Shown here in pieces: positions 54,801-63,669 of a stretch of 64,000 nt of DNA (position 1 is its first letter; each line of letters starts with the position of its first letter). The position numbers were made by a program, and so were the translations under genes. The stretch is from an uncultured Kangiella sp. (GTDB lineage Bacteria; Pseudomonadota; Gammaproteobacteria; Enterobacterales; Kangiellaceae), in the NCBI GenBank assembly GCA_947498625.1, contig CANMKR010000003.1:186001-250000 (forward strand), written 5' to 3'. The notes beneath the pieces were generated by a model. It saw only the letters and a list, made by a program, of their open reading frames with translations, had not been told where the DNA came from and ran no database searches.

Positions 54801-56058
54801 CTTCATCAAATCCTGAGTCATACATCCAATCGTGTAACCAGTTATTCATATAGAAAAGGTTCACAATGGCTGCATTCCTTGAGGAGCTTGCTAAAGCATC
54901 ATTGACGTCATAACTATAATCGAATGTATTAGTAGAAGTGGTGGTCGCTCTAAAATCAGAACCGTCTAACCCTTGCCCGCCAGAAATATCTAAATAAGCA
55001 TTAACATTATTACCATCCGTTGTAGTAGCGCCGGCGGCTAACCAAGGATCATTTCGAGAAAATGGAGCCGACTCCAGTGTTACCAACTGGTGCGCCGCGG
55101 CTTGATATACTCGAGGATTATTATTATTAACTGTTGTCGGATTAGTTCCAACAATTGGGTATTCATGACCTTGCGGACCTTCGAATAACGGGGCTTGACT
55201 TGCGTCAGGTGTAAATACTCTATAGGTAAAGCTTTCAGACTCAACCAGGTTCTTTCTAGCTAAAACTTTGCCATTGTTGGCATCGATCACATACGAGTAA
55301 GCAAACTGTTGATTGTCTTTATCTTTACCAAAAAACTCTAAGTAAAAAGCGGAGTGAAGTTGACCGAACGAGTCAAACCAAACTTCTTTTGAGCGAGCTT
55401 CTTTATCTAAAGAAAACTCGGAGCTGGTTTGAGTCATCGCAAAATGTTGATAATCCCCAGCTGTTTTGGTTGCCTCAGCAACCGCAAAAACACCTGCATT
55501 AAACAAGTCTTTTAATGCAAACTGGAAAGCATCACTAGCATCAATATTAGACTCTGCTGTTTTCGCTACAGCTACTAAATTAGGGTTAACAAAATGACCA
55601 GATGAAGCAATTAATTCATGATTTTGATTCATCAAGATATTAAACTCGCGACCAATAACTTCTTTTCCTGCGACTCTTTGCTGGTATTTAACAATAATAG
55701 GACCGTTAGCCGACTGGTGCTGAACTTTGATTTCAGCAGAATTAAGCGAATTTTTTGATTTAGCTATGCTGTTGGTTGCCACTTGCGGCATTAATTTAAC
55801 GAGGTAATGATCCGCATAAGCGGTATTTAAATCTAGACTTGACTTCAAATGGGTCAACCTAGGTTTAGCAATCTTAGCTGAATTCAGCTTTACATAATGT
55901 TCAATTCGGCCAATTTTATGTGCAACATTGGCATTACTATCAAAGCTAGAATAATAGAAATTATCCTTTAAATTCAAATTGTTATCTGCAACCAAGGAGA
56001 ATGACATCAAACTAGTTGCGACCGCAAGCGCTACTAACGGCTTCTTAAAATACTGCAT
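51835..56058 (-). CDS. Secreted M36 metallopeptidase with PA, PKD-like repeats and GlyGly-CTERM tail
   Basis: 1407 residues. Signal peptide (about 1-24), a propeptide-like FTP region (about 65-270), and a fungalysin-type catalytic domain. The zinc site is H631-E632-H635 (VAHEWGHY) with E658 in GEGWGDF. A PA domain is inserted at about 515-605 (EFDACTAPT, GKIALVDRGECNF). Late regions are beta-rich: about 860-980 and two Ig/PKD-like repeats at about 1190-1273 and 1284-1368. It ends in a GlyGly-CTERM tail (poly-Gly, hydrophobic helix, RRRR) sorted by a rhombosortase in other marine bacteria. Likely secreted or surface-attached protease. Confidence 0.94.
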   Translation of the reverse strand: MQYFKKPLVALAVATSLMSFSLVADNNLNLKDNFYYSSFDSNANVAHKIGRIEHYVKLNSAKIAKPRLTHLKSSLDLNTAYADHYLVKLMPQVATNSIAKSKNSLNSAEIKVQHQSANGPIIVKYQQRVAGKEVIGREFNILMNQNHELIASSGHFVNPNLVAVAKTAESNIDASDAFQFALKDLFNAGVFAVAEATKTAGDYQHFAMTQTSSEFSLDKEARSKEVWFDSFGQLHSAFYLEFFGKDKDNQQFAYSYVIDANNGKVLARKNLVESESFTYRVFTPDASQAPLFEGPQGHEYPIVGTNPTTVNNNNPRVYQAAAHQLVTLESAPFSRNDPWLAAGATTTDGNNVNAYLDISGGQGLDGSDFRATTTSTNTFDYSYDVNDALASSSRNAAIVNLFYMNNWLHDWMYDSGFDEASLNAQNDNYGRGGSGNDAINAEGQDSSGRNNANMSTPADGFSPRMQMYLYDGAATQGVDFQLTLTGVAGLTNPTAGLASFGPLEYPTTSGELVAFTDATAPEFDACTAPTNSAALSGKIALVDRGECNFTVKVKNSQDAGAIAVLVANNQGGTEVINMGGDDNTVTIPSMMVTQNDGATIRTAMNSGTVTATLFRNNTDVDGTLDNAIVAHEWGHYITNRLVGNAFGLSNNQGRGMGEGWGDFMALLSYVGENDKNVAGNDQYQALYPMYGWADDNAYFGIRRVPYTTTMSQNALTFKHIANGNPLPTSHPVQFGADGSNNSQVHNTGNFWGTVLWEIYASLLNTYDFNIAQDKMKDYLVASLKMTPVAPTITEARDALLSVALASNANDYDLMLTAFAKRGLGIGAISPAKDSTDHAGVVESFVARQSRYDFNGATLNNSFDNGTVGFCTDDGILDAGETSQLTVTIENTGSEPLTNVAVELSSAADVTFSDNGRVVIPNLDRFTSTDVTFLVTLNSAQTAEDVVFDVSFPEAATGDSIVEPSTESLTYKVNFDLGPDASRSSEQFSDVNATEADWTRESGSQTVGDGAQVALETAVLTTVDGRADLGNALRFIDNGFRSDISFVSPSLEIGNDPFSIDFEHFYEFEDGSWDGGVVEISINGGAWLDATAASGTFSTGYNGIITQNNDSPISERNAFVNTSTNYINETLSFGTTFAGQTVRIRFRQGTDANTGGFGWVIDNIQFNGVTNAFLSGVIDNVIACNSEAPVVNLTASSINARENVSVNLDASNSSDPQGDSLSYAWTQVSGTSVSINNANQALASVTTPDVSADEALVFEVTVSDGTNSSSGRVTVNVEANAAPNARVAQASITVTEGASVNLDAGSSTDPNSDSLSFSWEQTSGPAVTLSNADSALASFTAPEVTATTSFAFEVTVTDGEFESKASVTVSVNNSAPAPTPGGGGGGGSTGLLTLLALSLLGLRRRRNR

Positions 56059-56230
56059 GGAATTACCCCGAAATAAAAAAACTAATTAATTGCTAGCAAA
56101 AGCGTCAATTAATTTAACACAAATCGTTTATTTATAACTGTAATTTTTTGTAGCCTTGGTAGAAAATGCGAATCAGGTCTGACTTATTTTAAGTCGCTGA
56201 GTGCTGACATTAATAATAAATAGATGAAAA

Positions 56231-56254
56231 AGCCCAGCCAAGGAAGGCTGGGCT
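56231..56254 (-). terminator. Rho-independent terminator after astC
   Basis: AGCCCAGCC (56231-56239) pairs with GGCTGGGCT (56246-56254). On the minus strand it is followed by five T. It lies 10 bases beyond the astC stop. Confidence 0.88.
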
Positions 56255-56263
56255 ATAATTTAG

Positions 56264-57496
56264 TTAAGCAATCGCTGCGACGGCTTTTTCAAATCTATCC
56301 AAGCCTAGATCAATTTCTTCGTTGGTAATGTTTAGTGCTGGCGCAAAGCGAACAACGCTTAGGCCCGCAACAAGGCACATAACGCCATGTTCCCAACCTG
56401 ATACTAAGAACTCACGAGCTTTTCCTTGCCACTTTTCATTACAAACTGCGCCAATAAGCAAACCTTCGCCACGTACAGTTTCAAACACACCGTATTTTTC
56501 GCCAATAGCTTCTAATCGGGCTTTGATTTTCGTGCTTTTTTCTTTAACGCCATTCAACATTTCTGGAGTATTAATTTCATCTATAACTACGTTTGAAATA
56601 GCACAAGCGAGTGGATTACCGCCATAAGTAGAACCATGCGTGCCAACACCCATGCTTTTTGAAATTTTAGTGGTCGTCAGCATAGCGCCTATTGGGAAAC
56701 CACCGCCCATTGCTTTAGCTGTAGTTAGAATATCCGGAGTAACGCCTAAACCTTGATATGCATATAAATGACCCGTGCGGCCAACGCCGGTTTGTACTTC
56801 GTCAAACACTAATAAAGCGTTGTGCTTATCACACAGTTCGCGCACTGCTTTAGCAAATTCAGGATCAGCAGGAATAATACCACCCTCTCCTTGCACTGGC
56901 TCCATCACCACGGCACAGGTTTTATCGGTGATTAAGCCCTCAAGCGCTTTAATATTATTAAATTCGCCATGGCTAATACCTTGTGGTAATGGCTCATAAC
57001 CATGAGTGTATTTAGGCTGACCGCCCACACACACAGTAAATAAAGTACGGCCGTGAAAAGCTTGCTTAAAAGCTACAATTTCACTCTTGCCTTGATCCGG
57101 GTAATTATCGTTAGCATATTTACGGACCAGCTTAAAGGCTGCCTCATTCGCTTCACCACCGGAATTACAAAAGAAGACTTTGTCGGCAAAAGTTGCATCG
57201 GTTAACTTTTGCGCTAACTCAAGAGCAGGTTTGTTGGTGAATACGTTACTTAAGTGCCAAATTTTTTCAGATTGTTCTTTTAATGCCTTTAACATGCCAG
57301 GATGATTGTGGCCCAGCGCTGTTACGGCAATACCCCCAGCAAAGTCGATATAGTCTTTACCGTTTTGGTCCCAAACTTTTGAACCTTCACCACGCTCTGG
57401 AATAATGCTGGCAGGGTTATAATTGGGCACCATTACTTCATCGAAAGTAGCGCGAGAATATTTTGGGCTAGAATTAGGGCTTTGATTATCAGACAT
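56264..57496 (-). CDS. astC: Succinylornithine / acetylornithine aminotransferase
   Basis: PLP-dependent class III aminotransferase, 410 residues. The cofactor lysine is in [16 protein letters not shown] (about residue 257), [14 protein letters not shown] follows, and [18 protein letters not shown] precedes it. Sequence alone cannot separate ArgD from AstC. Location opposite astA-astD-astB supports the catabolic AstC role (succinylornithine to succinylglutamate semialdehyde); in many bacteria one gene does both. In the enteric operon astC leads astCADBE; here it is divergent. Confidence 0.9.
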   Translation of the reverse strand: MSDNQSPNSSPKYSRATFDEVMVPNYNPASIIPERGEGSKVWDQNGKDYIDFAGGIAVTALGHNHPGMLKALKEQSEKIWHLSNVFTNKPALELAQKLTDATFADKVFFCNSGGEANEAAFKLVRKYANDNYPDQGKSEIVAFKQAFHGRTLFTVCVGGQPKYTHGYEPLPQGISHGEFNNIKALEGLITDKTCAVVMEPVQGEGGIIPADPEFAKAVRELCDKHNALLVFDEVQTGVGRTGHLYAYQGLGVTPDILTTAKAMGGGFPIGAMLTTTKISKSMGVGTHGSTYGGNPLACAISNVVIDEINTPEMLNGVKEKSTKIKARLEAIGEKYGVFETVRGEGLLIGAVCNEKWQGKAREFLVSGWEHGVMCLVAGLSVVRFAPALNITNEEIDLGLDRFEKAVAAIA

Positions 57497-57702
57497 AAAT
57501 CACCTGTTTGACACTTGATAAATTGAGACACGAATAAGCCGCATATAATCCACTTTTTTAACTCAAAATGCCAGTCTTTACTGGCAAAACCAGTGAATTT
57601 CCGACAAACTGATCCTTTCCTTTTCAAGCCAGATTTCTTATCATCACTGGTCTTGTTCGATTTGTGCCCAAAACACCCTAATAATTAAGGATTTATGCTT
57701 AT
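57497..57702. promoter_or_regulatory. Divergent astC/astA regulatory region (206 bp)
   Basis: Non-coding. Plus strand TATAAT at 57544-57549 is a likely -10, with TTGAGA (57523-57528, 15-bp spacing) as a possible -35. A perfect dyad TGCCAGT (57569-57575) / ACTGGCA (57580-57586), with a CTTT loop, lies downstream of that -10 and could be an operator or leader hairpin. No regulator binding site is recognised with certainty. Confidence 0.5.
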
Positions 57703-58761
57703 ATGATGGTAATTCGACCAGCTCAAACTGATGATTTGCAGGATATTCTGCAATTAGCCGCGGCTGCGGGGACTGGTTTAACGACTTTGCCCAACGATCC
57801 AGTACGCATTAAGGATAAAATTGCGAGTTCACTTAAGGCTTTCAATACACCGATTAATGAGCCTGGTCCTGAGTATTATTTCTTTGTGCTAGAAGATACA
57901 GAGCAACAAAAAGTGGTGGGCACCAGCGCTTTAGTGGCGGCCGTGGGCATGGATGAAGCTTTTTATACCTACAAGCTCGGAACCGTTGTTAATACTAGCG
58001 TCGATTTGGGTATTTATAATAAACACCAGGTTTTAGTACTAGGCAATGATTACACGGGCTGTACCGAAATCGCTACTTTATTTTTATCACCAGATTATCG
58101 TGGCGGTGTTAATGGCCGCTTATTGGCGAAATCTCGCTTTATGTTTATGGCTGATTTCCCTGAGCGATTTGCAGATACGGTGATTGCTGAAATGCGCGGT
58201 TATTCTGATGAAGAAGGTAATTCACCTTTTTGGCATTCTTTAGGGCGTCATTTCTTCAGTATGCCGTTTGCCAAAGCAGACGCCATTAGTGGCCTTGGTT
58301 CCAATCAATTTATCGCGGAATTAATGCCGCAATATCCAATTTATACCACAATGCTTTCACAAGAAGCTCAGGAAGTTATTGGACAGGTTCATCCAAAAAC
58401 AAAACCTGCTATTTCGATGCTAAAACGAGAAGGTTTTCGCTATCAAAACTATGTGGATATTTTTGATGCAGGCCCAACTATCGAAGCACCTAAAGATCAG
58501 ATAAAAACCTATCGCAGCAGTAAATTGATGCAACTAATAGTTGGCAAGCCACACATGATTAGCGACAACCAGCCTGAAACATTAATGGTTAGCAATCGAC
58601 AACTGGAAACATTCAGAACGGGCATTGTCGAATCAGACTTTGACGGCGAAATTTTATATGTGACTGAATCCTTTTTATCAGCATTAGCAGTTAATGAAGG
58701 TGATTCAGTAAGAGTTGCTAGGTTGAGAGCAAAACCTCAAAGCAATACCAACAGACAATAA
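57703..58761 (+). CDS. astA: Arginine N-succinyltransferase
   Basis: First enzyme of the arginine succinyltransferase pathway: transfers succinyl from succinyl-CoA to arginine. 352 residues with MVIRPAQTDDLQDILQLAAA at the start, a TLFLSPDYRGGVNGRLLAKSRF block, DTVIAEMRGYSDEEGNSPFW, and VGQVHPKTKPAISMLKREGF, all typical of AstA. Two ATG codons (57703 and 57706) are adjacent. It is followed by astD and astB; together they degrade arginine to glutamate and succinate for nitrogen. Confidence 0.96.
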   Translation: MMVIRPAQTDDLQDILQLAAAAGTGLTTLPNDPVRIKDKIASSLKAFNTPINEPGPEYYFFVLEDTEQQKVVGTSALVAAVGMDEAFYTYKLGTVVNTSVDLGIYNKHQVLVLGNDYTGCTEIATLFLSPDYRGGVNGRLLAKSRFMFMADFPERFADTVIAEMRGYSDEEGNSPFWHSLGRHFFSMPFAKADAISGLGSNQFIAELMPQYPIYTTMLSQEAQEVIGQVHPKTKPAISMLKREGFRYQNYVDIFDAGPTIEAPKDQIKTYRSSKLMQLIVGKPHMISDNQPETLMVSNRQLETFRTGIVESDFDGEILYVTESFLSALAVNEGDSVRVARLRAKPQSNTNRQ

Positions 58762-58781
58762 GTTCTTGAAGGACTACCACC

Positions 58782-60248
58782 ATGACTGAGAAAAATTTAT
58801 TTATTAACGACCAATGGCTTGCCGGCAATGGTAAAGCTTTCCAATCGGTAAACCCGGCTGATGGTTCAATCATTTGGGAAGCCAATGCGGCAGATGAGTC
58901 GCAAGTCGATCAGGCCATTCAAGCGGCGCAAAAAGCAGGTTGGGACTGGAGTCAAAAAAATCTAACTGAGCGAATAGAAATCATTAAACGTTTTGAAACT
59001 TTACTAAAAGAAAAAAAAGAGGCGTTAGCTGAAATAATAGCCCAAGAAACCGGTAAACCCCTTTGGGAAACCTTAACCGAAGCTGGTGCTATGGCTGGTA
59101 AAATTGACATTTCAATTAAAGCTTATGAAGAAAGAACTGGAACTAAAGAAAACCCTATGGGCGCTGGCTTAGCAGCTACCCGTCATAAACCACACGGCGT
59201 GCTGGCAGTTTTTGGCCCCTATAATTTCCCAGGGCATTTGCCTAATGGCCATATTGTTCCTGCATTAATAGCTGGCAACACGATAGTGTTTAAACCTTCT
59301 GAATTAACTCCTGCTGTTGCTGAGTTTACCGTTCGCTTATGGCAAAAAGCTGGTATTCCAGATGGTGTTATTAATCTAGTTCAAGGCGAAGTTGAAACAG
59401 GCGTTGCTTTGGCTAACCATCCACACATTGATGGTATTTTATTTACAGGTAGTGAAACGGTGGGCAATATTCTGCATAAGCAGGTCAGCGGCCAACCCAA
59501 TAAAATTTTAGCGCTTGAACTTGGCGGTAATAATCCGTTAATTATCGGCCAAGTTAACGATATTGATGCAGCCGTTTATCATACAGTGCAATCGGCTTAT
59601 ATTTCTGCTGGTCAACGTTGTACTTGCGCTCGTCGATTATTTGTTCCCAAAACAGAGCAAGGCGATGATTTTTTAGTACGTCTTTCCGAAGCTGTAAAAA
59701 ATATCCGCGTCAGTCATTATAACGATTCAGACAAGCCTTTTATGGGCCCTGTGATTTCTGAAAAAGCAGCTTTAGATTTAGTTCAAGCACAAGAAAGTTT
59801 AATCCAAAAAGGGGCCGAAGTTTTAGTGAAAATGGTTCACATGAAAACAGGTACAGGTTTTGTAAGCCCTGCGCTTTTAGATGTGACTCATATTGAAACT
59901 ATCGATGAAGAATTTTTCGGACCGCTGCTACAAGTGTATCGTTACGAAGAGTTCGACGCTGCTATCACCGAAGCCAATAATACCCGCTTTGGATTAGCAG
60001 CCGGTTTATTAAGTGATACGCCATCTGAATACGATACCTTTTATAATAAAATTCGCGCAGGGATCGTGAACTGGAATAATCAATTAACAGGAGCTTCCAG
60101 TGCGGCACCTTTTGGTGGCGTTGGAAACTCTGGTAATCACCGCCCTAGTGCTTATTATGCTGCTGATTACTGCGCCTACCCTGTTGCTTCGATTGAGAAC
60201 CCAAGCTGTTCACTGCCAGAAAATTTAACCCCTGGAGTTATTCTGTAA
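58782..60248 (+). CDS. astD: N-succinylglutamate 5-semialdehyde dehydrogenase
   Basis: NAD-dependent aldehyde dehydrogenase of 488 residues that oxidises succinylglutamate semialdehyde. [20 protein letters not shown] and [12 protein letters not shown] (catalytic Glu region) are visible, as is the nucleophile cysteine in [11 protein letters not shown]. The [15 protein letters not shown] block is characteristic of AstD. The stop overlaps astB's start (TAATG), coupling the two. Confidence 0.96.
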   Translation: MTEKNLFINDQWLAGNGKAFQSVNPADGSIIWEANAADESQVDQAIQAAQKAGWDWSQKNLTERIEIIKRFETLLKEKKEALAEIIAQETGKPLWETLTEAGAMAGKIDISIKAYEERTGTKENPMGAGLAATRHKPHGVLAVFGPYNFPGHLPNGHIVPALIAGNTIVFKPSELTPAVAEFTVRLWQKAGIPDGVINLVQGEVETGVALANHPHIDGILFTGSETVGNILHKQVSGQPNKILALELGGNNPLIIGQVNDIDAAVYHTVQSAYISAGQRCTCARRLFVPKTEQGDDFLVRLSEAVKNIRVSHYNDSDKPFMGPVISEKAALDLVQAQESLIQKGAEVLVKMVHMKTGTGFVSPALLDVTHIETIDEEFFGPLLQVYRYEEFDAAITEANNTRFGLAAGLLSDTPSEYDTFYNKIRAGIVNWNNQLTGASSAAPFGGVGNSGNHRPSAYYAADYCAYPVASIENPSCSLPENLTPGVIL

Positions 60249-61621
60249 TGAGTGCATCGCAAAAAGGAAAAGCTTACGAGTTTAACTTTGACGGTTTAGT
60301 TGGCCCTACTCACAATTACGCAGGCTTATCGCATGGTAATGTGGCATCTACTGGCAATGCCAATTTAATCGCGAAACCAAAAGAAGCAGCTCTACAAGGC
60401 CTACAAAAAATGAAGGCTCTGCATGATTTGGGGTTAAAACAAGGCGTCATTGCTCCGATGGAGCGCCCAGATGTTTTTACATTACGTAAGTTAGGTTTCA
60501 CGGGCACTGACGCGCAAGTGATTATTAAAGCTGCAAAACAAGCACCAAAAGTTTTGGCGGCTTGCTCATCCGCGTCCAGCATGTGGACCGCCAATGCTTG
60601 CACCATGGCTCCATCAAGTGATACTGCCGACGGCAAGGCACACTTTACTCCGGCTAACTTAGCTAATAAATTTCATCGTTCGATAGAGCACCCAACGACC
60701 GGGCGAATTTTAAAAGCTATGTTCAACGATGAAAAGTATTTTGCTCATCACCCGGCTTTACCCAATGGTGATCATTTTGGTGATGAAGGCGCAGCCAATC
60801 ACACTCGCTTTGTGGATGTGAATGCTAATAAAGGTTATGGCAAAAAAGGCGTTCACTTTTTTGTTTATGGGAAATACGCTTTTGATGCCTCAAAGCCGGC
60901 TCCGCATAAATTCCCAGCACGGCAAACTTTTGAAGCCAGCCAAGCAGTTGCACGTTTGCATGGCTTGGATATTGATAATGTGGTTTACGCACAGCAAACC
61001 CCCAATGTGATTGATAAAGGGGTTTTCCACAACGATGTAATTTCAGTCGGTAATGGTAACGTCTTATTTGCTCATCAAAAAGCTTTTATAAATCAAATGC
61101 AGGTTTATACCGATTTAGAAAGAGCCTTTGATGGCGAAGAATTTCACGTCGTGGAAGTAGGTGCCAGCGACGTACCAGTGGAAGATGCTGTTAAATCATA
61201 CTTATTTAATAGCCAACTAGTAACCTTACCTACTGGCGATATGGCATTGATTTGTCCTGGCGAGTGTGAAGCCATCCCTTCAGTCAAAGAATACCTTGAT
61301 TGGCTAGTTGAGCAAGACACACCAATTAAAGAAGTTAAGATTTATGACGTCAAACAATCCATGCAAAATGGTGGTGGCCCTGCCTGTTTACGCCAAAGAG
61401 TTGTCTTAAATGAAACAGAGATGTCGGCAATGAATCAAAACGTTATTATGTCCGATGATTTATTTAGCTCCTTAAACACTTGGGTTGAAAAACATTACCG
61501 CGAAACTCTCACCGAAGATGACTTAGCCGATCCGAGGTTATTGACAGAGTCCAGAGCCGCACTTGATGAGCTGACTCAGATTTTGAACTTAGGTTCAGTG
61601 TATCCTTTTCAGCAAATATAA
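60248..61621 (+). CDS. astB: N-succinylarginine dihydrolase
   Basis: Amidinotransferase-fold hydrolase that converts succinylarginine to succinylornithine, two NH3 and CO2. 457 residues with [20 protein letters not shown] at the start, [19 protein letters not shown] and CPGECEAIP. The late [14 protein letters not shown] segment holds the catalytic cysteine region. Coupled with astD. The fifth gene, astE (succinylglutamate desuccinylase), is not in the window. Confidence 0.97.
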   Translation: MSASQKGKAYEFNFDGLVGPTHNYAGLSHGNVASTGNANLIAKPKEAALQGLQKMKALHDLGLKQGVIAPMERPDVFTLRKLGFTGTDAQVIIKAAKQAPKVLAACSSASSMWTANACTMAPSSDTADGKAHFTPANLANKFHRSIEHPTTGRILKAMFNDEKYFAHHPALPNGDHFGDEGAANHTRFVDVNANKGYGKKGVHFFVYGKYAFDASKPAPHKFPARQTFEASQAVARLHGLDIDNVVYAQQTPNVIDKGVFHNDVISVGNGNVLFAHQKAFINQMQVYTDLERAFDGEEFHVVEVGASDVPVEDAVKSYLFNSQLVTLPTGDMALICPGECEAIPSVKEYLDWLVEQDTPIKEVKIYDVKQSMQNGGGPACLRQRVVLNETEMSAMNQNVIMSDDLFSSLNTWVEKHYRETLTEDDLADPRLLTESRAALDELTQILNLGSVYPFQQI

Positions 61622-61626
61622 TAAGC

Positions 61627-61658
61627 ATTAAAAAGCCCGCAATCGCGGGCTTTTTAAT
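61627..61658. terminator. Bidirectional terminator after astB
   Basis: A 14-bp perfect stem, with AAAAAGCCCGC on the left and GCGGGCTTTTT on the right, over an AATC loop. It ends astB on the plus strand and the M56 gene on the minus strand. Confidence 0.9.
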
Positions 61659-61669
61659 GTCTGTAAATT

Positions 61670-63214
61670 TTAACTTTTCGGCTCTTTCAATCTTGGTAAT
61701 TTAGATTGGGCTGGCTTAGGAGCTTTAGGTGGCGGTGGGAATCTAAATTCAGACTGGGATGGCTTAGGGCCTTTAGGTGGTGGTGGGAATCTTAATTCCG
61801 ACTGCCCTTTGAGGATTTGCTTTTTTGAACGTTCTAATTGTTCTTTAGCTCTCATCATTTCTTTTTGGCGAAGCGATTGAGTTCTTTGCAATTCTTTATG
61901 TGCTTCCTTTAATTCCTGCTGAACTTTTTGCGCCTCTTTTTTTGATAGGTTACCTTCCAAATAGTCTGTTTGTAACTTTAATTGGTTCAATTCTAATTCT
62001 TTATACGCTTCCTGCACTTCTTCAAAGCTAAGCGCCATTTCAGCATGAACCCTTTCTGCCTCCTCCATAACTTCCTGCATTTCGACTTCCGCTAGCTCCA
62101 TCTCTTGCTCTGAAACTTTCATTTCTTCTTCAAAACGGCGCATTTCTTCTTCAGCCATTTGCACATGTTTTTCAAATTTACGTTGTTCTGATGAAGTCAT
62201 AGCGCGAGCTTTACCATTTTTATAAAGCTTCCATTGGCCATTTTCCTGTACGTAAGATTCACCATCGATAGTCCATTCAACTTTGTGCTTACTATGCTGA
62301 CCATTAGGGTGTTGTTGAAATTGATTCATATTAATCGCATATAGCGAGGTACAGCCTATTATTGCAGCAGCTCCTATCGCTAGTGCTATTTTATTAGACT
62401 TTCGTTTTACATTTTTAATGCTCATGATTCTTTCCTCAAGTTGGTTAAACATTTTCCATGAGCAAAGTAAGCTAACCGAGTGTGTGGCAGAAACGGTTGA
62501 TAATAGCGCATGTCCATAAGATTTATGATCCGGTTCAGGCGCTCTATTTAAGACAAGATAGTCGCAATACACTTCTTGATCGTGTCTAAAATTTTGTCGT
62601 GATAGATAAACTAAAGGGTTAAACCACATAAAACACACCAATAGATCCCATAATAGATTCAACCATAAGTGTTTTTGGCTGATATGGTGTTCTTCGTGTT
62701 TTATGATTAATCGTATTTGTTCCTGAGAAAGCTCTTTTTCCAATTGAACAGGGAAATATATTTTCGGTTTTATAAACCCATAAACTGCTGGTGAAAACTC
62801 TTCTTTTTTAATGCCAATAATCGGATATCGGGTTTTCAAATTTAAATGGTGTGGAACTATTATTTTTTTTAAGTCGTTTCGCAAGGTTTTATGTTGTTTA
62901 AGTAATCTAATTATTAATAAAGCACTGATAAATTCCCAGATATATAAAAGATAACTCCAGCTGTTTATGTGCTCCGTGGGTTCGACAACATAATTTGCGA
63001 TAATGTAATTGATCGTTTGCTGGGGTGCTTGCTCAAACTCTATAAAACTTAACAGTTTGGCAACTAAAAGCCCTATGGGTATCGATAACCAGAGTAGATA
63101 GGCATTGTAATTTTTTGTGGTTTTTCTAATGACTAATCTTGCTACTAGAATCACGCATAATAATAAACTGAGTTCAATATTGAATTGCCATAAATAAGCG
63201 ATTAATTCATTCAT
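61670..63214 (-). CDS. BlaR1-family M56 metallopeptidase with coiled-coil and proline-rich tail
   Basis: 514 residues. N-terminal membrane helices (about 5-28, 37-57, 85-105) and the zinc motif HEEHH (H173-H177, HExxH) in LIIKHEEHHISQKH define an M56 peptidase related to BlaR1/MecR1, which signals by cutting its paired repressor. A fourth helix is near 275-293. In place of a penicillin-binding sensor domain the C-terminus is a short WTIDGESYVQENGQWKLYKNG domain, then a glutamate/lysine coiled coil (about 335-465), and two FPPPPK repeats. The ligand is unknown. It starts three bases after the blaI-like stop. Confidence 0.9.
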   Translation of the reverse strand: MNELIAYLWQFNIELSLLLCVILVARLVIRKTTKNYNAYLLWLSIPIGLLVAKLLSFIEFEQAPQQTINYIIANYVVEPTEHINSWSYLLYIWEFISALLIIRLLKQHKTLRNDLKKIIVPHHLNLKTRYPIIGIKKEEFSPAVYGFIKPKIYFPVQLEKELSQEQIRLIIKHEEHHISQKHLWLNLLWDLLVCFMWFNPLVYLSRQNFRHDQEVYCDYLVLNRAPEPDHKSYGHALLSTVSATHSVSLLCSWKMFNQLEERIMSIKNVKRKSNKIALAIGAAAIIGCTSLYAINMNQFQQHPNGQHSKHKVEWTIDGESYVQENGQWKLYKNGKARAMTSSEQRKFEKHVQMAEEEMRRFEEEMKVSEQEMELAEVEMQEVMEEAERVHAEMALSFEEVQEAYKELELNQLKLQTDYLEGNLSKKEAQKVQQELKEAHKELQRTQSLRQKEMMRAKEQLERSKKQILKGQSELRFPPPPKGPKPSQSEFRFPPPPKAPKPAQSKLPRLKEPKS

Positions 63215-63217
63215 GGT

Positions 63218-63577
63218 TTATTCCTTTTCGAGTAATTCTTTTAAGTAAGCAATCTCTTGTTTTGATAATTGTTTGTTCTGTACAAAAGTCGCTAAGAGAT
63301 CTTTAACATTGCCGTTAAAGACTTTATTTAAAAAGCCATTGCTTTCCGATTGGATGTATTCTTCTCTTTTAATAATAGGGTGATAGAGGTACTTCCGACC
63401 TTCTTTCTCAAATCCAATAACACCCTTTTTAACCATACGGTTTAAAAAGGTTTTAACCGTTTTTTCATTCCAGTCCTGCGCTTCTAAACGCGCAACTACC
63501 TGCTGACTGGTTAATGGAGATTCCTGCCACAGCACCTCCATTACAATTTGTTCTGACTCACTCACTCGATTTGACAT
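63218..63577 (-). CDS. BlaI/MecI/CopY-family transcriptional repressor
   Basis: 119 residues with the winged-helix family fold: VSESEQIVMEVLWQESPLTS at the start, LEAQDWNEKTVKTFLNRMVKKGVI in the recognition-helix region, and KYLYHPIIKREEY. A C-terminal dimerisation helix follows. Such repressors are cleaved by a partner M56 peptidase, which is the next gene. Two perfect palindromes with TACA/TGTA cores lie directly upstream, the expected autoregulatory operators. No beta-lactamase or copper gene is adjacent. Confidence 0.93.
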   Translation of the reverse strand: MSNRVSESEQIVMEVLWQESPLTSQQVVARLEAQDWNEKTVKTFLNRMVKKGVIGFEKEGRKYLYHPIIKREEYIQSESNGFLNKVFNGNVKDLLATFVQNKQLSKQEIAYLKELLEKE

Positions 63578-63597
63578 GCTTTGCTCATTTATTTGAT

Positions 63598-63613
63598 GAT
63601 TACAAATGTAATC
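63598..63613. promoter_or_regulatory. BlaI-type operator 1
   Basis: GATTACA (63598-63604), AA, TGTAATC (63607-63613) is a perfect dyad with the TACA...TGTA core of BlaI/MecI sites. It lies 20 bases upstream of the repressor start codon. Confidence 0.75.
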
Positions 63614-63617
63614 AATG

Positions 63618-63645
63618 GTTATAGATTACACCTGTAATCTATAAC
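63618..63645. promoter_or_regulatory. BlaI-type operator 2
   Basis: A 13-bp perfect inverted repeat (63618-63630 and 63633-63645) around CC contains the same GATTACA/TGTAATC core as operator 1. The two sites are 22 bp apart centre to centre, about two helical turns, so repressor dimers could bind side by side. Confidence 0.82.
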
Positions 63646-63669
63646 ATGCAATCAAATTATGAAAAAATT

